NCBI GenBank assembly: GCA_030679035.1
Contig: JAUXTH010000065.1
Span: forward strand, 1-64,000
Direction of reading: 5' to 3'
From: Methylobacter sp.
Lineage (GTDB): Bacteria > Pseudomonadota > Gammaproteobacteria > Methylococcales > Methylomonadaceae
Length of the DNA: 64,000 nucleotides
A program made the position numbers and the translations under genes. Numbering within the stretch: the stretch's first letter is position 1; each line of letters begins with the position of its first letter. The notes beneath the pieces are model-generated. The model saw only the letters and a program-made list of their open reading frames with translations, searched no databases and was not told the origin of the DNA. This document shows, piece after piece, positions 18,587 through 28,323 of the stretch.

Positions 18587-18595
18587 TGTTATAAT
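18587..18595 (+). promoter_or_regulatory. Extended -10 promoter of the MFS transporter gene
   Basis: TGTTATAAT (18587-18595) is a perfect extended -10 element with TG one base upstream of TATAAT. There is no good -35 at the usual distance, which extended -10 promoters do not need. It would give a leader of about 105 bases before the transporter gene. Confidence 0.5.
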
Positions 18596-18707
18596 GGACG
18601 CCATTAAAATAATGATATAAACCACTGGGTTAGTCCGGCATATATGAAGTCGGCGCTAAGTTGAGTTTGTTTTCTTAATAATTCTGGTTCAAAAGGAGAA
18701 GCTGGTT

Positions 18708-20099
18708 TTGACAACAACGCAGGACATTACAAGTTCGATGACGTCATCGGAAAAACGCGCCACATGGTCGTTGGCAAGCATTTATGCGTTGCGGATGCTG
18801 GGGCTGTTTATGATTTTGCCGGTGTTATCTTTATTTGCCGAACAGCTTGAAGGCTCAACGCCCGCGCTGATCGGTCTGGCGATGGGGATTTATGGCTTGC
18901 CTCAGGTTCTGTTGCAAATCCCTTTCGGCTTGCTGTCGGATCGTTTCGGGCGTAAAAAAATCATCATTATCGGCTTGGGGTTGTTTTTTATCGGCAGCGT
19001 GATTGCGGCGTTGTCGACAACTATTTACGGGGTTTTGGTGGGGCGGGCTTTCCAGGGCGCAGGCGCGGTTTCGGCTGTTATCATGGCCTTGGTCGCCGAT
19101 TTGACCCAGGAAGTTCATCGCACCAAAGCCATGGCGATTATCGGCATCAGCATCGGCGCGTCGTTTGGTGTCGGCATCATAGCAGGGCCTGTTATTTCCG
19201 GGTTTGGCGGCGTGCAGGCGGTGTTCTGGGTTACTGCGGTGCTAACCACGCTGGCAATCTTGACGATTATTTTCATCGTGCCCAACCCTCATCAATCCAA
19301 ACTGCATCGGGATGCGGAAGTCGTTCCCGAGGAAATGATGAATGTGTTGAAAAGCCCTGACCTGTTGCGGTTGAATTACGGCATTTTTACCTTGCATATG
19401 ATCTTAATGGCTATCTTTGTGGTGGTGCCTTCCTTAATGAGGAATGCGGGGTTGGCAGTCGGGCATGAATGGCAGGTTTATCTGCCGGTGTTTGTTATTT
19501 CGATGGCGTTCGCCGTGCCGTTCGTTATCCTGGCCGAAAAGAAACGTAAGATGAAACAAGTATTTCTGGGAGCCATCGCGGTATTGATGATGGCTGAATT
19601 GGGCTTGTCGGCAGTTCATCAAAACCTGGTCGGGATTATAGGTTTCTTGTGGTTGTTTTTTTGCGGTTTTAACCTGCTGGAAGCGACACTGCCGTCGTTA
19701 ATCTCAAAGACCGCGCCGGCCGATTTGAAAGGCACAGCGATGGGCGCTTATTCAAGCTCCCAGTTTTTGGGGCTTTTTCTGGGTGGGGTTGTCGGCGGCT
19801 GGTTTAACGGCCAGTTCGGAGTCACGGCGGTATTCTTGTTTTGCGCCGCTGCCGCATTCAGCTGGTTGTTGGTATCATTATGGATGAAGCCTCCCCGTTA
19901 TGTGGCAAACCTGTTGATAGCACTGGAACAACTCAGCGAACAGGAAGCCAACGAATTTGTTGCCGAAATGCTCAAGCTCAACGGTGTAGAGGAAATTACT
20001 CTGCATTATGAAGAGGCTTTGGCTTATCTCAAGGTTGATAATCAGCAGCTGGATAAAGACCGATTACAGGGTTTGATCACGCAGTACGTTAATGCCTAA
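18708..20099 (+). CDS. YajR-like MFS transporter
   Basis: 463 residues. Twelve membrane helices of the major facilitator fold (about 20-395) carry the family loop motif GLLSDRFGRKKII between helices 2 and 3. A soluble C-terminal part of about 60 residues (ALEQLSEQEANEF...) resembles the ferredoxin-like YAM domain of E. coli YajR, whose length (454) is similar. The start is a TTG at 18708 with AGGAG nine bases upstream; an ATG ten codons later has no site. It lies between uvrA and ssb as in Pseudomonas. The substrate is unknown; drug efflux is a frequent but unproven annotation. Confidence 0.9.
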   Translation: MTTTQDITSSMTSSEKRATWSLASIYALRMLGLFMILPVLSLFAEQLEGSTPALIGLAMGIYGLPQVLLQIPFGLLSDRFGRKKIIIIGLGLFFIGSVIAALSTTIYGVLVGRAFQGAGAVSAVIMALVADLTQEVHRTKAMAIIGISIGASFGVGIIAGPVISGFGGVQAVFWVTAVLTTLAILTIIFIVPNPHQSKLHRDAEVVPEEMMNVLKSPDLLRLNYGIFTLHMILMAIFVVVPSLMRNAGLAVGHEWQVYLPVFVISMAFAVPFVILAEKKRKMKQVFLGAIAVLMMAELGLSAVHQNLVGIIGFLWLFFCGFNLLEATLPSLISKTAPADLKGTAMGAYSSSQFLGLFLGGVVGGWFNGQFGVTAVFLFCAAAAFSWLLVSLWMKPPRYVANLLIALEQLSEQEANEFVAEMLKLNGVEEITLHYEEALAYLKVDNQQLDKDRLQGLITQYVNA

Positions 20100-20123
20100 T
20101 CACGTAAACAATGGGAGAAATAG

Positions 20124-20618
20124 ATGCTTAATAAGGTGATGTTGATAGGAAGACTGGGCGCCGACCCCGAGGTTCGTTATCTGCCTAGCGGCGGCGCGGT
20201 TACGACCATTCGTCTGGCAACGTCCAGGCGCTGGAAAGACAAGCAAACCGGCGAGCGCCGCGAAGAAACCGAATGGCACCGAGTGGTGTTTTTTAGCCGA
20301 TTGGCTGAAATCGCCGGCGAGTATTTAAAAAAAGGCAGCCAAGCGTATATTGAAGGCCGCATCCGCACCCAGAAATGGCAAGGTCAGGACGGTCAGGATC
20401 GCTATACCACTGAAATCGTAGCCGACACCATGAACATGCTGGACAGTCGTAGCGGCGGCACGTCCGAATTTGGCGGCGATCAGGCGCAGGGCGGATATTC
20501 TGCACCTTCATCAAGACCTGCCAGTCAGCCGCAGCAATCGGCGCCGCAACAAGCCTCCGGCTCCATGCCCCCGCCACCGCCAAGTTATGACGATTTTGAT
20601 GATGACATTCCGTTTTGA
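20124..20618 (+). CDS. ssb: Single-stranded DNA-binding protein
   Basis: SSB coats single-stranded DNA in replication, repair and recombination and recruits partners through its tail. The 164 residues show an OB fold (about 1-110, beginning [20 protein letters not shown], with WHRVVFF), a flexible Gly/Gln/Pro linker, and the acidic C-terminal tip DDDIPF, which is essential for partner binding. GGGAGAAATAG precedes the ATG; 24 bases separate it from the transporter gene, so they are likely one transcript. Confidence 0.98.
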   Translation: MLNKVMLIGRLGADPEVRYLPSGGAVTTIRLATSRRWKDKQTGERREETEWHRVVFFSRLAEIAGEYLKKGSQAYIEGRIRTQKWQGQDGQDRYTTEIVADTMNMLDSRSGGTSEFGGDQAQGGYSAPSSRPASQPQQSAPQQASGSMPPPPPSYDDFDDDIPF

Positions 20619-20995
20619 ATGACGGCCTGATTGGTGCCTTAATCGGCCCGGGCCATAAATTGCGCCGAAGGAACACCACGCAGGCCGCTATATAAATCAA
20701 ATGCTTGAAAGGTGTTTCTTAAGGGCAAAGACTCTCAGTCAACATCGTCAAAACATTGCGGAAATAGAATGTGTTCGGTGTAGGCTGAAATAAGACCACC
20801 CAAGCGCAGTTTGGGCGTTTCCGGCTTTGTCGTATAGTGTGCGGAAACATCAGTTCGCGCTTATGATCGAACAGACTTATAGCTGAATACCCGACGTGGG
20901 CGTTGACGATGGTCGGGGCATTGTGTCAGCACGGCAGTTTGCTACGATTCACTCAATTTTATTTCCGATTCGATCGTCTTTTGTCTTGCGGCAAG
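20619..20995. other. Intergenic region between ssb and the exported-protein cluster
   Basis: No gene of either strand is supported here. I see a perfect 10-base palindrome GGCCCGGGCC near 20646 and a short hairpin CCCAA / TTGGG near 20800-20820, but no terminator with a T-run. The ends of ssb (rightward) and of the next gene (leftward) converge on it. Confidence 0.5.
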
Positions 20996-22543
20996 TTATT
21001 TCAGGTTTTTCACTCTCGCCTCACAAATTTTCCACGGATCCCGTGCCGCGGGTGTTTTGATTTTTGCACAGTTAGCTCCCAGATGAGTCACTATCTCATC
21101 GCGTATTGCCGATTGGCCTTTACTCTGGATGAACTTGCGTAGCCCCTGGATCGGCTCCAGCAGTTTCGGCTGCTTTTGTTGCACCGCCTTGGCATACACT
21201 TGTGCGATCCACTGATAGGGCATAACGGAACAACTGGTCTGTTCATGCTCTATTTTTTCCAATGCATAGGCATACCAAAATTGCAGCGGTAAATTATTAT
21301 AGACATGCTGCGCCAAGTCACAGTCAATTGTCTGGGCATATTCCTGTCCCAATTTATTGAGTAAACGTGGCAGCGCTGGTTCCATGGCTTTGCCCCGGTC
21401 CAAGGTCGCCCATGGGTCGACGAAATCGCGCACACCCAGTTTAAGGTTGGGACTTAGTCCAGCTTGAATCACATCCATCTGTTCCAGAGTTACGGTCAGA
21501 TTGATCAGCAATCTCATATCTTTTTCAAGTTCGTCGTGCGGCCATTTCTCGCCAGTTTGCAACAATACCGGCAGTTTGGCGGTCAGGAAGATGGCTTTGC
21601 GCAAGATGACGCGTCGAATCGTTTGTAATGTTTCGAACTCTTCGGTTGATAGAGACCCAGCCTTGCCTTGAAAGGTGTCAGGAATTTTCACCTCATCTGT
21701 TAATGCAAATTCAGGTTCCAATGTTTTTAAAATAGCAACTAATTGTTCGGGCCGCTGATTAAGCGACAGCAGGGAATGTAACAAGAGCAGGCAATTATCC
21801 GCCCCCTTCCTTGAACAACGGTGTTGAAGCAGGTAGGCGCTGAGCTTTTTTTCCAACACGTTGGCCGAAGTTTTGCCGCGCTTGGTGTCGGGTAAACTAG
21901 GCCAGGGAGAAGATCCAAGCTCCTCTTTCTGTTTGCGCACACACATACCGAAATCCAAACCATTGGGTAAACCCACAGCGTTCGTCTCCATCGCCCACAG
22001 CAGCGGTTCCTCGTGGTACACCGCCCAATAAGGCGGTGGCAAACAGTTGAGCAGTGCGATCATCGCGCCCGCTTCGTCGGCCCATTTCTCGTCAGCATGG
22101 AAAGAAACAGGCGATATCACCATATTTCGGGTATCTCGGGTAACAGGTTTGCCGATGTTCTTTTCGGGATACCAGCGTGCCCACATGGCTAACGCTTCGG
22201 ATGGGCTTTCGAAAGGCATGAGTTCCCAGGCGCCTGCCTGGTCAATCAGGGGGGGCTTGATATCGTCATCTAGCGCCGCAAATTCCGGCATGCTCAGTAA
22301 TCGAGCCAACTTCTCTCGATCCAACGAATACCAATCCTTCCCAACCGGATCTTCCTGACGCATGTGACGTTTGGCTTCCACTACAATTGCGTCAAATTCC
22401 TCTTTCAAAAGTGGCGTCGCTGTGTTGGCCGGGGCTTGCGGTGGCGCAGCCAGTGCAGGTATCGGCAGGCAGATTAAAACGAACGAGATAGCCAGTGTGA
22501 TAAACCAGCGCGGACATATCAATTCAGTGCGTATTGTATTCAA
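20996..22543 (-). CDS. Exported protein of unknown function (515 aa)
   Basis: The frame opens at 22633, overlapping the previous gene, but a TTG at 22543 with AAGGA seven bases upstream gives a clean signal peptide (RTELICPRWFITLAISFVLICLPIPALA), so I choose it. The mature protein is about 480 residues, mainly helical, with several Cys (CLPPPYW, GMCVRKQ, RCSRKGADNC, IDCDLAQH, ANCAKIK, WKICEA) that could form disulfides in the periplasm. I recognise no family. It follows the 745-residue propeller gene by 25 bases and must be in one operon with it, so the two probably act together outside the cytoplasm. Confidence 0.7.
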   Translation of the reverse strand: MNTIRTELICPRWFITLAISFVLICLPIPALAAPPQAPANTATPLLKEEFDAIVVEAKRHMRQEDPVGKDWYSLDREKLARLLSMPEFAALDDDIKPPLIDQAGAWELMPFESPSEALAMWARWYPEKNIGKPVTRDTRNMVISPVSFHADEKWADEAGAMIALLNCLPPPYWAVYHEEPLLWAMETNAVGLPNGLDFGMCVRKQKEELGSSPWPSLPDTKRGKTSANVLEKKLSAYLLQHRCSRKGADNCLLLLHSLLSLNQRPEQLVAILKTLEPEFALTDEVKIPDTFQGKAGSLSTEEFETLQTIRRVILRKAIFLTAKLPVLLQTGEKWPHDELEKDMRLLINLTVTLEQMDVIQAGLSPNLKLGVRDFVDPWATLDRGKAMEPALPRLLNKLGQEYAQTIDCDLAQHVYNNLPLQFWYAYALEKIEHEQTSCSVMPYQWIAQVYAKAVQQKQPKLLEPIQGLRKFIQSKGQSAIRDEIVTHLGANCAKIKTPAARDPWKICEARVKNLK

Positions 22544-22568
22544 AGGGAGATCCTTGCCGCTATGGCGG

Positions 22569-24806
22569 TTAATGAGGAACAGGAACGATCTTGAAGGTAT
22601 CATAGGAACGCACCAGCATGCGCTTGCTATCAAGTGGTGTAACCGCCAGTGGGAACTCCTTGTTCCATGTCTGCGCTATGGACCAAGCCCGGCTGGTGTC
22701 ATTCCAGATCACTGTCTTACGATATGGTTTATCGGGTAAAATGTAGACGCGATTGCCTACGACCATCATATCCATAACATTGAACTCCTTAAGCGGAAAC
22801 TCCGGTAGTTTTTTCCAGCGCGTAAAAGCCGCATCGGCGACCTCGGCTTGGTATCCGTTTGTTACATACCAATTCTTCATGGAAAGTTTGAAAACACGGC
22901 CATTCGTCAGCTTGACGGCTCGCCCGCCCGCATAGTTCGGCCGGGGACCCGCTACCCATTCATTTGCCTTGTCGTTGAAAATCTCGGTCGTGGGTGCAAA
23001 TTGTAGAGGCTCAGCGGGATTAAGCGGCGATGGTCGCACTTCGCCGCCGATCACGGCTAGATGAGCATCGGCCAGCTCGATCAGCGTTGCGCGTAATCTT
23101 CCCTGGCTTAGATGCGCCATAGGCTGAGGGCTGATGCCGGGGTGCCAGCGAATGAGTGCGGTACTTAATATCTCGTTGTCTTGCAGGCCAAGCGTGTTGC
23201 CGCTGTCGAGATACACGAAATCACCATTCCTGCGCAGCAGCGTATCGTTTCTAGGCCATTGACTCGTTATGTCTGAATCCCCAGTTCTCCCGAACTGTCC
23301 GCTGGCGAAGTGAATTGACAGGCCCGGTACCGGTTCCCAGCGATTCTGCAAGGGAAAGTAGCGGTACGATGCTTGCGCCGGTAGCTTGCCGCACGGATTG
23401 CCAAAGGATGACGGACTACATCGTGGCGGCAAACCGCCAAACACCAATATCGTTTTGTCAGGCAATTCGATACCGGACAGAAAACCCAATTGCTGAGGCA
23501 ATGGGTTGATCGGCTGTGATAGCCGGTAGGGCGGCTTAATGATTTCCGGGCGATTGGACGGATGCCACTGGGTTCCTCCGCCTGTCAGTAAAAGCCCGCC
23601 CCGGCCAAGCCGCACTTCGCCCAACCGGTAGTGGTTATAAAGAAAGCGGCCTGGAACGTAGGCGCGTATCGGATCCAATAAGAGAATTTGTCCGCGTTCG
23701 CTAAGAAAAGCGATGGCTTGTCCCGTGCTCAGCGGGGCGAGTCTCGGCCCATAAGTTTGCGGTAATTTCTGCCGGGAACGGATCCAGTGCAAGGTTTTGG
23801 GGTCGAGAAACTCGACAAATTCTGCGTCAACCGTCGTAACGGAGACGACCGGGTCGTTGATGCCATAGCTTCTGAACATGCCCACGTCATCGCCATCTTG
23901 CGCGGTGTTGTCGATAGCCTCCCATTGACCGGATGCGGCATTCCACAACAAGGGCGCTGCAAGTTTGTCGATGTGTCCCTGTGAGGGGCTGTACCAATCG
24001 GCCTGGCCGATCAGGATGCGACCATCGGGCAAGCGATAGTGTTTGATGTACAATTTCTGGGCATCGCGCATATTTTCGGGCAACGCTTTCATTTCCCATT
24101 GACAGGCCTGGGTATTGAAAATGACGGGCGGCAAGGTTTCGGTTGACGCGCCTCCCGCATTTCCCATGCCTTCCACCGGCCCTCGTATATCTGCCGCCAG
24201 CATAGCGGACTGGAGCTGATCGGAATTCTCTGTTTCCCAGCGCAGTGCGCCTTCGCGCAGGGAGACAATTTGCGCTGTAAATCGCACTGGATCGGCAGAT
24301 TTACGCGATTCCTCATTCAGCCGCATACATACCAATGCGTGATGGGTGTCGATGGATACAAGATCTCTCACCAGCATGCCCTGACGTAGGGGTAAAGGCG
24401 TCGAAAAGCTCTGTGTTGCTGCGTTCCACCAGAGTACATGGTGTTGAGGTATGTCTTTTTCGTTGTGACTGCCCGCGACGAGTAAACTGCCCTCGCTCAA
24501 TCTGGCCCATACGACACCGAGAGCCGAATGCATCGGCCAGTCCTTGGCTTCCGAAAAAGTGTTTTGCTTGGCGTTCCATAACTGCATGCCGCTGCTGGTG
24601 GCGAGCAAATATTGATCCGCTCCCAGGTTGACGAACCGGGGGTTCATCGGATCAGGCCATGAGACCGTCGCATAGGTTTGTGCGATCGGATCGGTTTCGC
24701 TGTTTTGCTGTTTGGATGATTGTGCTGTCAGGCCGCTGCCGCTTAGCATGAGTAGCGCAAGAGCGGATACCACATGCAACCAGCTGAATCGGGTTATGTG
24801 CATCAT
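22569..24806 (-). CDS. Exported kelch-type beta-propeller protein (745 aa)
   Basis: A signal peptide (MMHITRFSWLHVVSALALLMLSGSGLTAQ) leads into a long run of kelch/galactose-oxidase-like blades: repeated units with GG and a W about 20 residues on, such as GRGGLLLTGGGTQWHP, DKTILVFGGLPP, ADAHLAVIGGEVRP and EIFNDKANEWVAGPRP. One or two propellers of six or seven blades would fit. No copper-site or catalytic signature of galactose oxidase stands out, so a binding role is likely. Tandem ATGs (24806, 24803) follow AAGGAGG. It overlaps a 30-codon frame upstream by four bases and heads a two-gene operon, divergent from a second propeller operon. Confidence 0.78.
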   Translation of the reverse strand: MMHITRFSWLHVVSALALLMLSGSGLTAQSSKQQNSETDPIAQTYATVSWPDPMNPRFVNLGADQYLLATSSGMQLWNAKQNTFSEAKDWPMHSALGVVWARLSEGSLLVAGSHNEKDIPQHHVLWWNAATQSFSTPLPLRQGMLVRDLVSIDTHHALVCMRLNEESRKSADPVRFTAQIVSLREGALRWETENSDQLQSAMLAADIRGPVEGMGNAGGASTETLPPVIFNTQACQWEMKALPENMRDAQKLYIKHYRLPDGRILIGQADWYSPSQGHIDKLAAPLLWNAASGQWEAIDNTAQDGDDVGMFRSYGINDPVVSVTTVDAEFVEFLDPKTLHWIRSRQKLPQTYGPRLAPLSTGQAIAFLSERGQILLLDPIRAYVPGRFLYNHYRLGEVRLGRGGLLLTGGGTQWHPSNRPEIIKPPYRLSQPINPLPQQLGFLSGIELPDKTILVFGGLPPRCSPSSFGNPCGKLPAQASYRYFPLQNRWEPVPGLSIHFASGQFGRTGDSDITSQWPRNDTLLRRNGDFVYLDSGNTLGLQDNEILSTALIRWHPGISPQPMAHLSQGRLRATLIELADAHLAVIGGEVRPSPLNPAEPLQFAPTTEIFNDKANEWVAGPRPNYAGGRAVKLTNGRVFKLSMKNWYVTNGYQAEVADAAFTRWKKLPEFPLKEFNVMDMMVVGNRVYILPDKPYRKTVIWNDTSRAWSIAQTWNKEFPLAVTPLDSKRMLVRSYDTFKIVPVPH

Positions 24807-24895
24807 TCATCCTCCTTCTTGGCGATGTGCTGGCAACCATTGAATAATGCAGCTAATCCACGATGACTTCGAGGTTCTCGCTCTAAATCCGACAT
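24803..24895 (-). CDS. Candidate 30-codon leader peptide coupled to the propeller gene
   Basis: ATG at 24895 is preceded by AAGGGGG at seven bases, and the 30-codon frame (MSDLEREPRSHRG...) ends with TGA overlapping the ATG of the propeller gene as ATGA. That geometry is typical of translational coupling. The peptide is charged, not hydrophobic, and unlike anything I know. Chance cannot be excluded for such a short frame. Confidence 0.35.
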   Translation of the reverse strand: MSDLEREPRSHRGLAALFNGCQHIAKKEDE

Positions 24896-25081
24896 CTTCT
24901 GACCCCCTTAAATTATTAATATGGAAAATACGCATCACTCTAACATACTTTCTCTGTTTTTATTTTGAGTGTAGTATGATTGCTCGGTTTGAATCAGGTG
25001 ACAGTGATCGTTAGTTATGCGAGAGGAAGCCTGGATGCTTGTTAAGTTAATCTGGCGCTCAATTCAATAGGGTTACAAAAA

Positions 25082-25939
25082 ATGAAAATAACTTTGCTTA
25101 AACAAATAATGCTCTATTGTTTGGGTCTTGCTTTGCCGTTTGCGGTAATTGCCCAAAATTCACTTAATCACAAAACAACTGCCCCAGTGTTGATATTGCC
25201 TGCACCTAATGAGGGCGAAGCTAAGGATGATGAAAGTTTACCGCCAGACATGTATTTGCCTGGTTTGGACTATCAGTCGGGTAAGGATTGGTGGGCATTA
25301 AGTTGTGGCGACGACACTGATGCTGATGCAGATACAAACACATGCAAGATTACACCTTCAGTATTAAAGGTTAGCCGCAGCCCATTTTCTCCTTACGGTT
25401 CGTCTATGGATTCAGACCCAATAGAGGGGCAAAAGCTGCATTGGCTTCCCGGCCCTCCAGTGGGCACTTTGTTGATGTTTAAATTCAATCCGACAGCAAA
25501 GTTAGTAAAGCCGACAGCCGGGCCGGTAGAAACTTATTATTACCCAGTAAAAGATAAAGATATTTTCAGAAAAAATACGCTGGGAATGACGGAATCCGAA
25601 TTGGTCATGCCAAATGGCATCAAGGCGCAACTATTGCCTGTTTTGGTGCTCCCAAACTCAAAAGATAAAGTGGTAGGCGATCAATTAAGCAATCTGCTAA
25701 CCCTTGAATTACGCATCGGCGCTAAACGCCAAACACTCATCAAAAATGGTTTCAGTGCCTATAATCAGGATTATCTCGCTTGGGCGGGAGATTTAGACAG
25801 CGACGGCAAATTAGATTTACTGATCAATACCGGTAGCTGTAGCAATGAAAAAAATATTGCCTTATTCCTGTCATCCTTGGCGAAGCCGGATGAGCTATTA
25901 GGTGAGGCAGGCCGTTTTGAGGAGGATAAGGGATGCTAA
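25082..25939 (+). CDS. Exported protein of unknown function with a DxDxDG calcium-type loop
   Basis: 285 residues. A signal peptide (MKITLLKQIMLYCLGLALPFAVIAQ) is followed by a mature part with paired Cys (LSCGDDTDADADTNTCK) and, near the end, AGDLDSDGKLDLLINTGSC, a DxDxDG loop of the kind found in FG-GAP/VCBS blades or dockerin/EF-hand type calcium sites. Family otherwise unknown. Its end overlaps the next gene by seven bases, so the two are translationally coupled. Base composition looks more AT-rich than the neighbouring housekeeping genes, a hint of separate origin. Confidence 0.7.
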   Translation: MKITLLKQIMLYCLGLALPFAVIAQNSLNHKTTAPVLILPAPNEGEAKDDESLPPDMYLPGLDYQSGKDWWALSCGDDTDADADTNTCKITPSVLKVSRSPFSPYGSSMDSDPIEGQKLHWLPGPPVGTLLMFKFNPTAKLVKPTAGPVETYYYPVKDKDIFRKNTLGMTESELVMPNGIKAQLLPVLVLPNSKDKVVGDQLSNLLTLELRIGAKRQTLIKNGFSAYNQDYLAWAGDLDSDGKLDLLINTGSCSNEKNIALFLSSLAKPDELLGEAGRFEEDKGC

Positions 25940-28323
25940 TGCGCTATTGGATATTCATCTGTGTTGTACTGCTGGCTTGCTCGCCCTCGCCGCAACCCTT
26001 GGCGGAAGAGAAAGTGGTCAATAGTCCTGATCTTCGGCTGTTCGATAAATTTGCGCCCATGCTACCAATGGACGATGGTAGTGTATTGATTTTTAGACAA
26101 GATGGCCAGGCCATAAGCTTATGGCCTGATATAACACCAAAACAGACAGTCGAAAAGATTAAAGAGTTTGATATGCCTTACAGCTATCGTGAAGGTCGCA
26201 GTGAGCTATATCCTGCAACGTACGCAAGCGTCAGAAGTAGCAAAGGTGTTTGGTTAGTCGGCGCTACTATAGAGTTTATAGGTCCGTCAAAACAACATCT
26301 GTCAGGGCATCTGCAATTTCCTCGCAATAACCCAACGGCAGTGGCGCTGCCTGACGGTAGTATCTTGGTTGCGGGTGGTATCCCTTGGGTTGAAGTCATT
26401 AAGCAGCAACCTTTCCAAAACAGGCCAGAATTTCGCAGTATTGAGCGAGTCAGTGTTAGTAGCGATGGTCGTATTGTCAGTGAATACGTTGCACCACTGC
26501 CCGCGTGTACTGAGCCGAATTGTTCTTCCAATAATGGCTTTAGCCCACAAAGTTTCTCCATGATTCATCTTGGGCGAGGTCGTGTCATGTTTGCAGGAGG
26601 ATACTACAACAAAGACACTTTCCTCTATGACTCCGCTACTAATCAGTGGCGAACAAGTGCGCCCTTGAGTCAACAGCGCGTTGCTTTCACATTGAGCCTA
26701 TTGCCGGATGGCCGTGTGCTGGCTGCGGGCGGCAGCGAAGATTATCGAGAGCAGTCAACTAAAAATATGACCACTGAAATATGGGATCCCAAAACAGATA
26801 AATGGACAGCAGGGCCGCTATTGCCGGTTCCCATGCAACACCATACGGCAATCGTGATTGATAATAAAACAGTCGTTCTTGCCGGCGGACGGTTTGCGGG
26901 GGTATTGGCTTGGGATATTGATCAGCCGCAGTGGCGCATTGCGGCACAGCTTGCTTTGGCAAGAGCTGATGCCGGGGTAGCATACTTAGGCAATAACAGG
27001 TTGGCTATTATTGCAGGTTCTCATGCTAGAACTTACGATGAGGCTTGGGGGCGGCGCACAGAGGGGTATTCTTTGGTGGATATTTCGCGTGAGGCGACTC
27101 GGGTTGGCACGCCAACAGGATATGATGCAACGGGACAGGCCTTTGCCGTTCATGGTTCAAAATTGTTTGTGGCAGGCGGCAAAATTACCAGTACTTTTGA
27201 TGGCAGCGTGGACAGCCAGCCGACTGCAAACGTCGAGCTATATGATTATCGCGATAATTCTGTTCGCAGTCTATCAACATTGCCCTTTGGCGCGAGTTCC
27301 GCAAAAGCAATTTGGTTGGATGATCACCGCGTGTTGACTATGGCATTAAAGTCTGGCGATCTTAAGTCAATGTGGTTTGGGATTTTCGATATGGTAAACG
27401 GCAGCCATACAACGCTGCCTTTGCCTAGGCTGGGATCTTATGCAGTACCAACAAATGCATATTCAAAACCAAATGCGCAAGAGTATGCGGATGGGAACAG
27501 AATTGGCGTTCGTGATCAGGAATACTACCAAGATTTGCAGATGATTGGCGTTCACGATAACCACGTTTTAATTGGTGGCCAACGGGCAGGCTTGCATTGG
27601 CTCGATATCACCAATAATACCTCGGTAGCTATACCCACGCTACCGCATGGCTACGAAACGAGTATACGCCTGTTGAATAACGGCAAAATCGTTAGAGCTG
27701 GTGGCTATACGTATTTTGACATAGTGCTTTCTCGAGTAGAAAATTGCGAAGACTGCCCGGAACAATACGTCGAAAGCGAAAAAAGTTTGCCCTTAAGCAC
27801 TTATCAAATGTATGACACCGTCACGAAAAAGTGGCAAAAATCTGCGCCATCAACCGCTTTGGGTGGTCCTGTAGCAATATTGGCTGATGGGCGCGTAGCG
27901 AAATTGGGGACAATCACCGAGCGCGTTAAAAATACCGTAGACACAAACTCACCTACAGAGAAATCACTCAAAGTACTTGAACTATCAAATCCAGATGGGA
28001 CTGGTTGGCAATCTTTGAAATTGCCACAATCGGTACTAACAATGACCGGCGATGGCAAGGACCGCCTTTTATCTCCAACTAATTTAGATGGCTCACTGGG
28101 TAGCTTGTTGTTTCTTGGCGTATCGAGCGGTGATGAACAATTAGACTGGTGGTGGATCGATTTAAATAATGAGACGTCTAATTGGCAACATTTAAATCTA
28201 ACACAAACTCGAAAACCCGCTATGTATATTCCAAGTGATGTCTATTTTGGCAGCCTTCAAGTGGCCGGGCATGATGTTGGCTTGGTGATTAATCAACAGG
28301 GTATGGCGGTATTTGAAAAGTAA
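25933..28323 (+). CDS. Kelch-type beta-propeller lipoprotein (796 aa)
   Basis: The N-terminus MLMRYWIFICVVLLACSPSPQ has a lipobox with Cys 16, so this should be a lipid-anchored envelope protein. Kelch repeats are plain: LPDGSILVAGGIPW, GRGRVMFAGGYYN followed by YDSATNQWRTSAPL, LLPDGRVLAAGGSED followed by WDPKTDKWTAGPLLP, and NKTVVLAGGRFAG. The blades fill at least the first half and recur in the second. It overlaps the upstream gene by seven bases. It shares plan and size with the propeller at 22569-24806, on the other side of the 275-base divergent gap, and the two may be distant paralogues. No enzyme signature is visible; ligand unknown. Confidence 0.78.
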   Translation: MLMRYWIFICVVLLACSPSPQPLAEEKVVNSPDLRLFDKFAPMLPMDDGSVLIFRQDGQAISLWPDITPKQTVEKIKEFDMPYSYREGRSELYPATYASVRSSKGVWLVGATIEFIGPSKQHLSGHLQFPRNNPTAVALPDGSILVAGGIPWVEVIKQQPFQNRPEFRSIERVSVSSDGRIVSEYVAPLPACTEPNCSSNNGFSPQSFSMIHLGRGRVMFAGGYYNKDTFLYDSATNQWRTSAPLSQQRVAFTLSLLPDGRVLAAGGSEDYREQSTKNMTTEIWDPKTDKWTAGPLLPVPMQHHTAIVIDNKTVVLAGGRFAGVLAWDIDQPQWRIAAQLALARADAGVAYLGNNRLAIIAGSHARTYDEAWGRRTEGYSLVDISREATRVGTPTGYDATGQAFAVHGSKLFVAGGKITSTFDGSVDSQPTANVELYDYRDNSVRSLSTLPFGASSAKAIWLDDHRVLTMALKSGDLKSMWFGIFDMVNGSHTTLPLPRLGSYAVPTNAYSKPNAQEYADGNRIGVRDQEYYQDLQMIGVHDNHVLIGGQRAGLHWLDITNNTSVAIPTLPHGYETSIRLLNNGKIVRAGGYTYFDIVLSRVENCEDCPEQYVESEKSLPLSTYQMYDTVTKKWQKSAPSTALGGPVAILADGRVAKLGTITERVKNTVDTNSPTEKSLKVLELSNPDGTGWQSLKLPQSVLTMTGDGKDRLLSPTNLDGSLGSLLFLGVSSGDEQLDWWWIDLNNETSNWQHLNLTQTRKPAMYIPSDVYFGSLQVAGHDVGLVINQQGMAVFEK

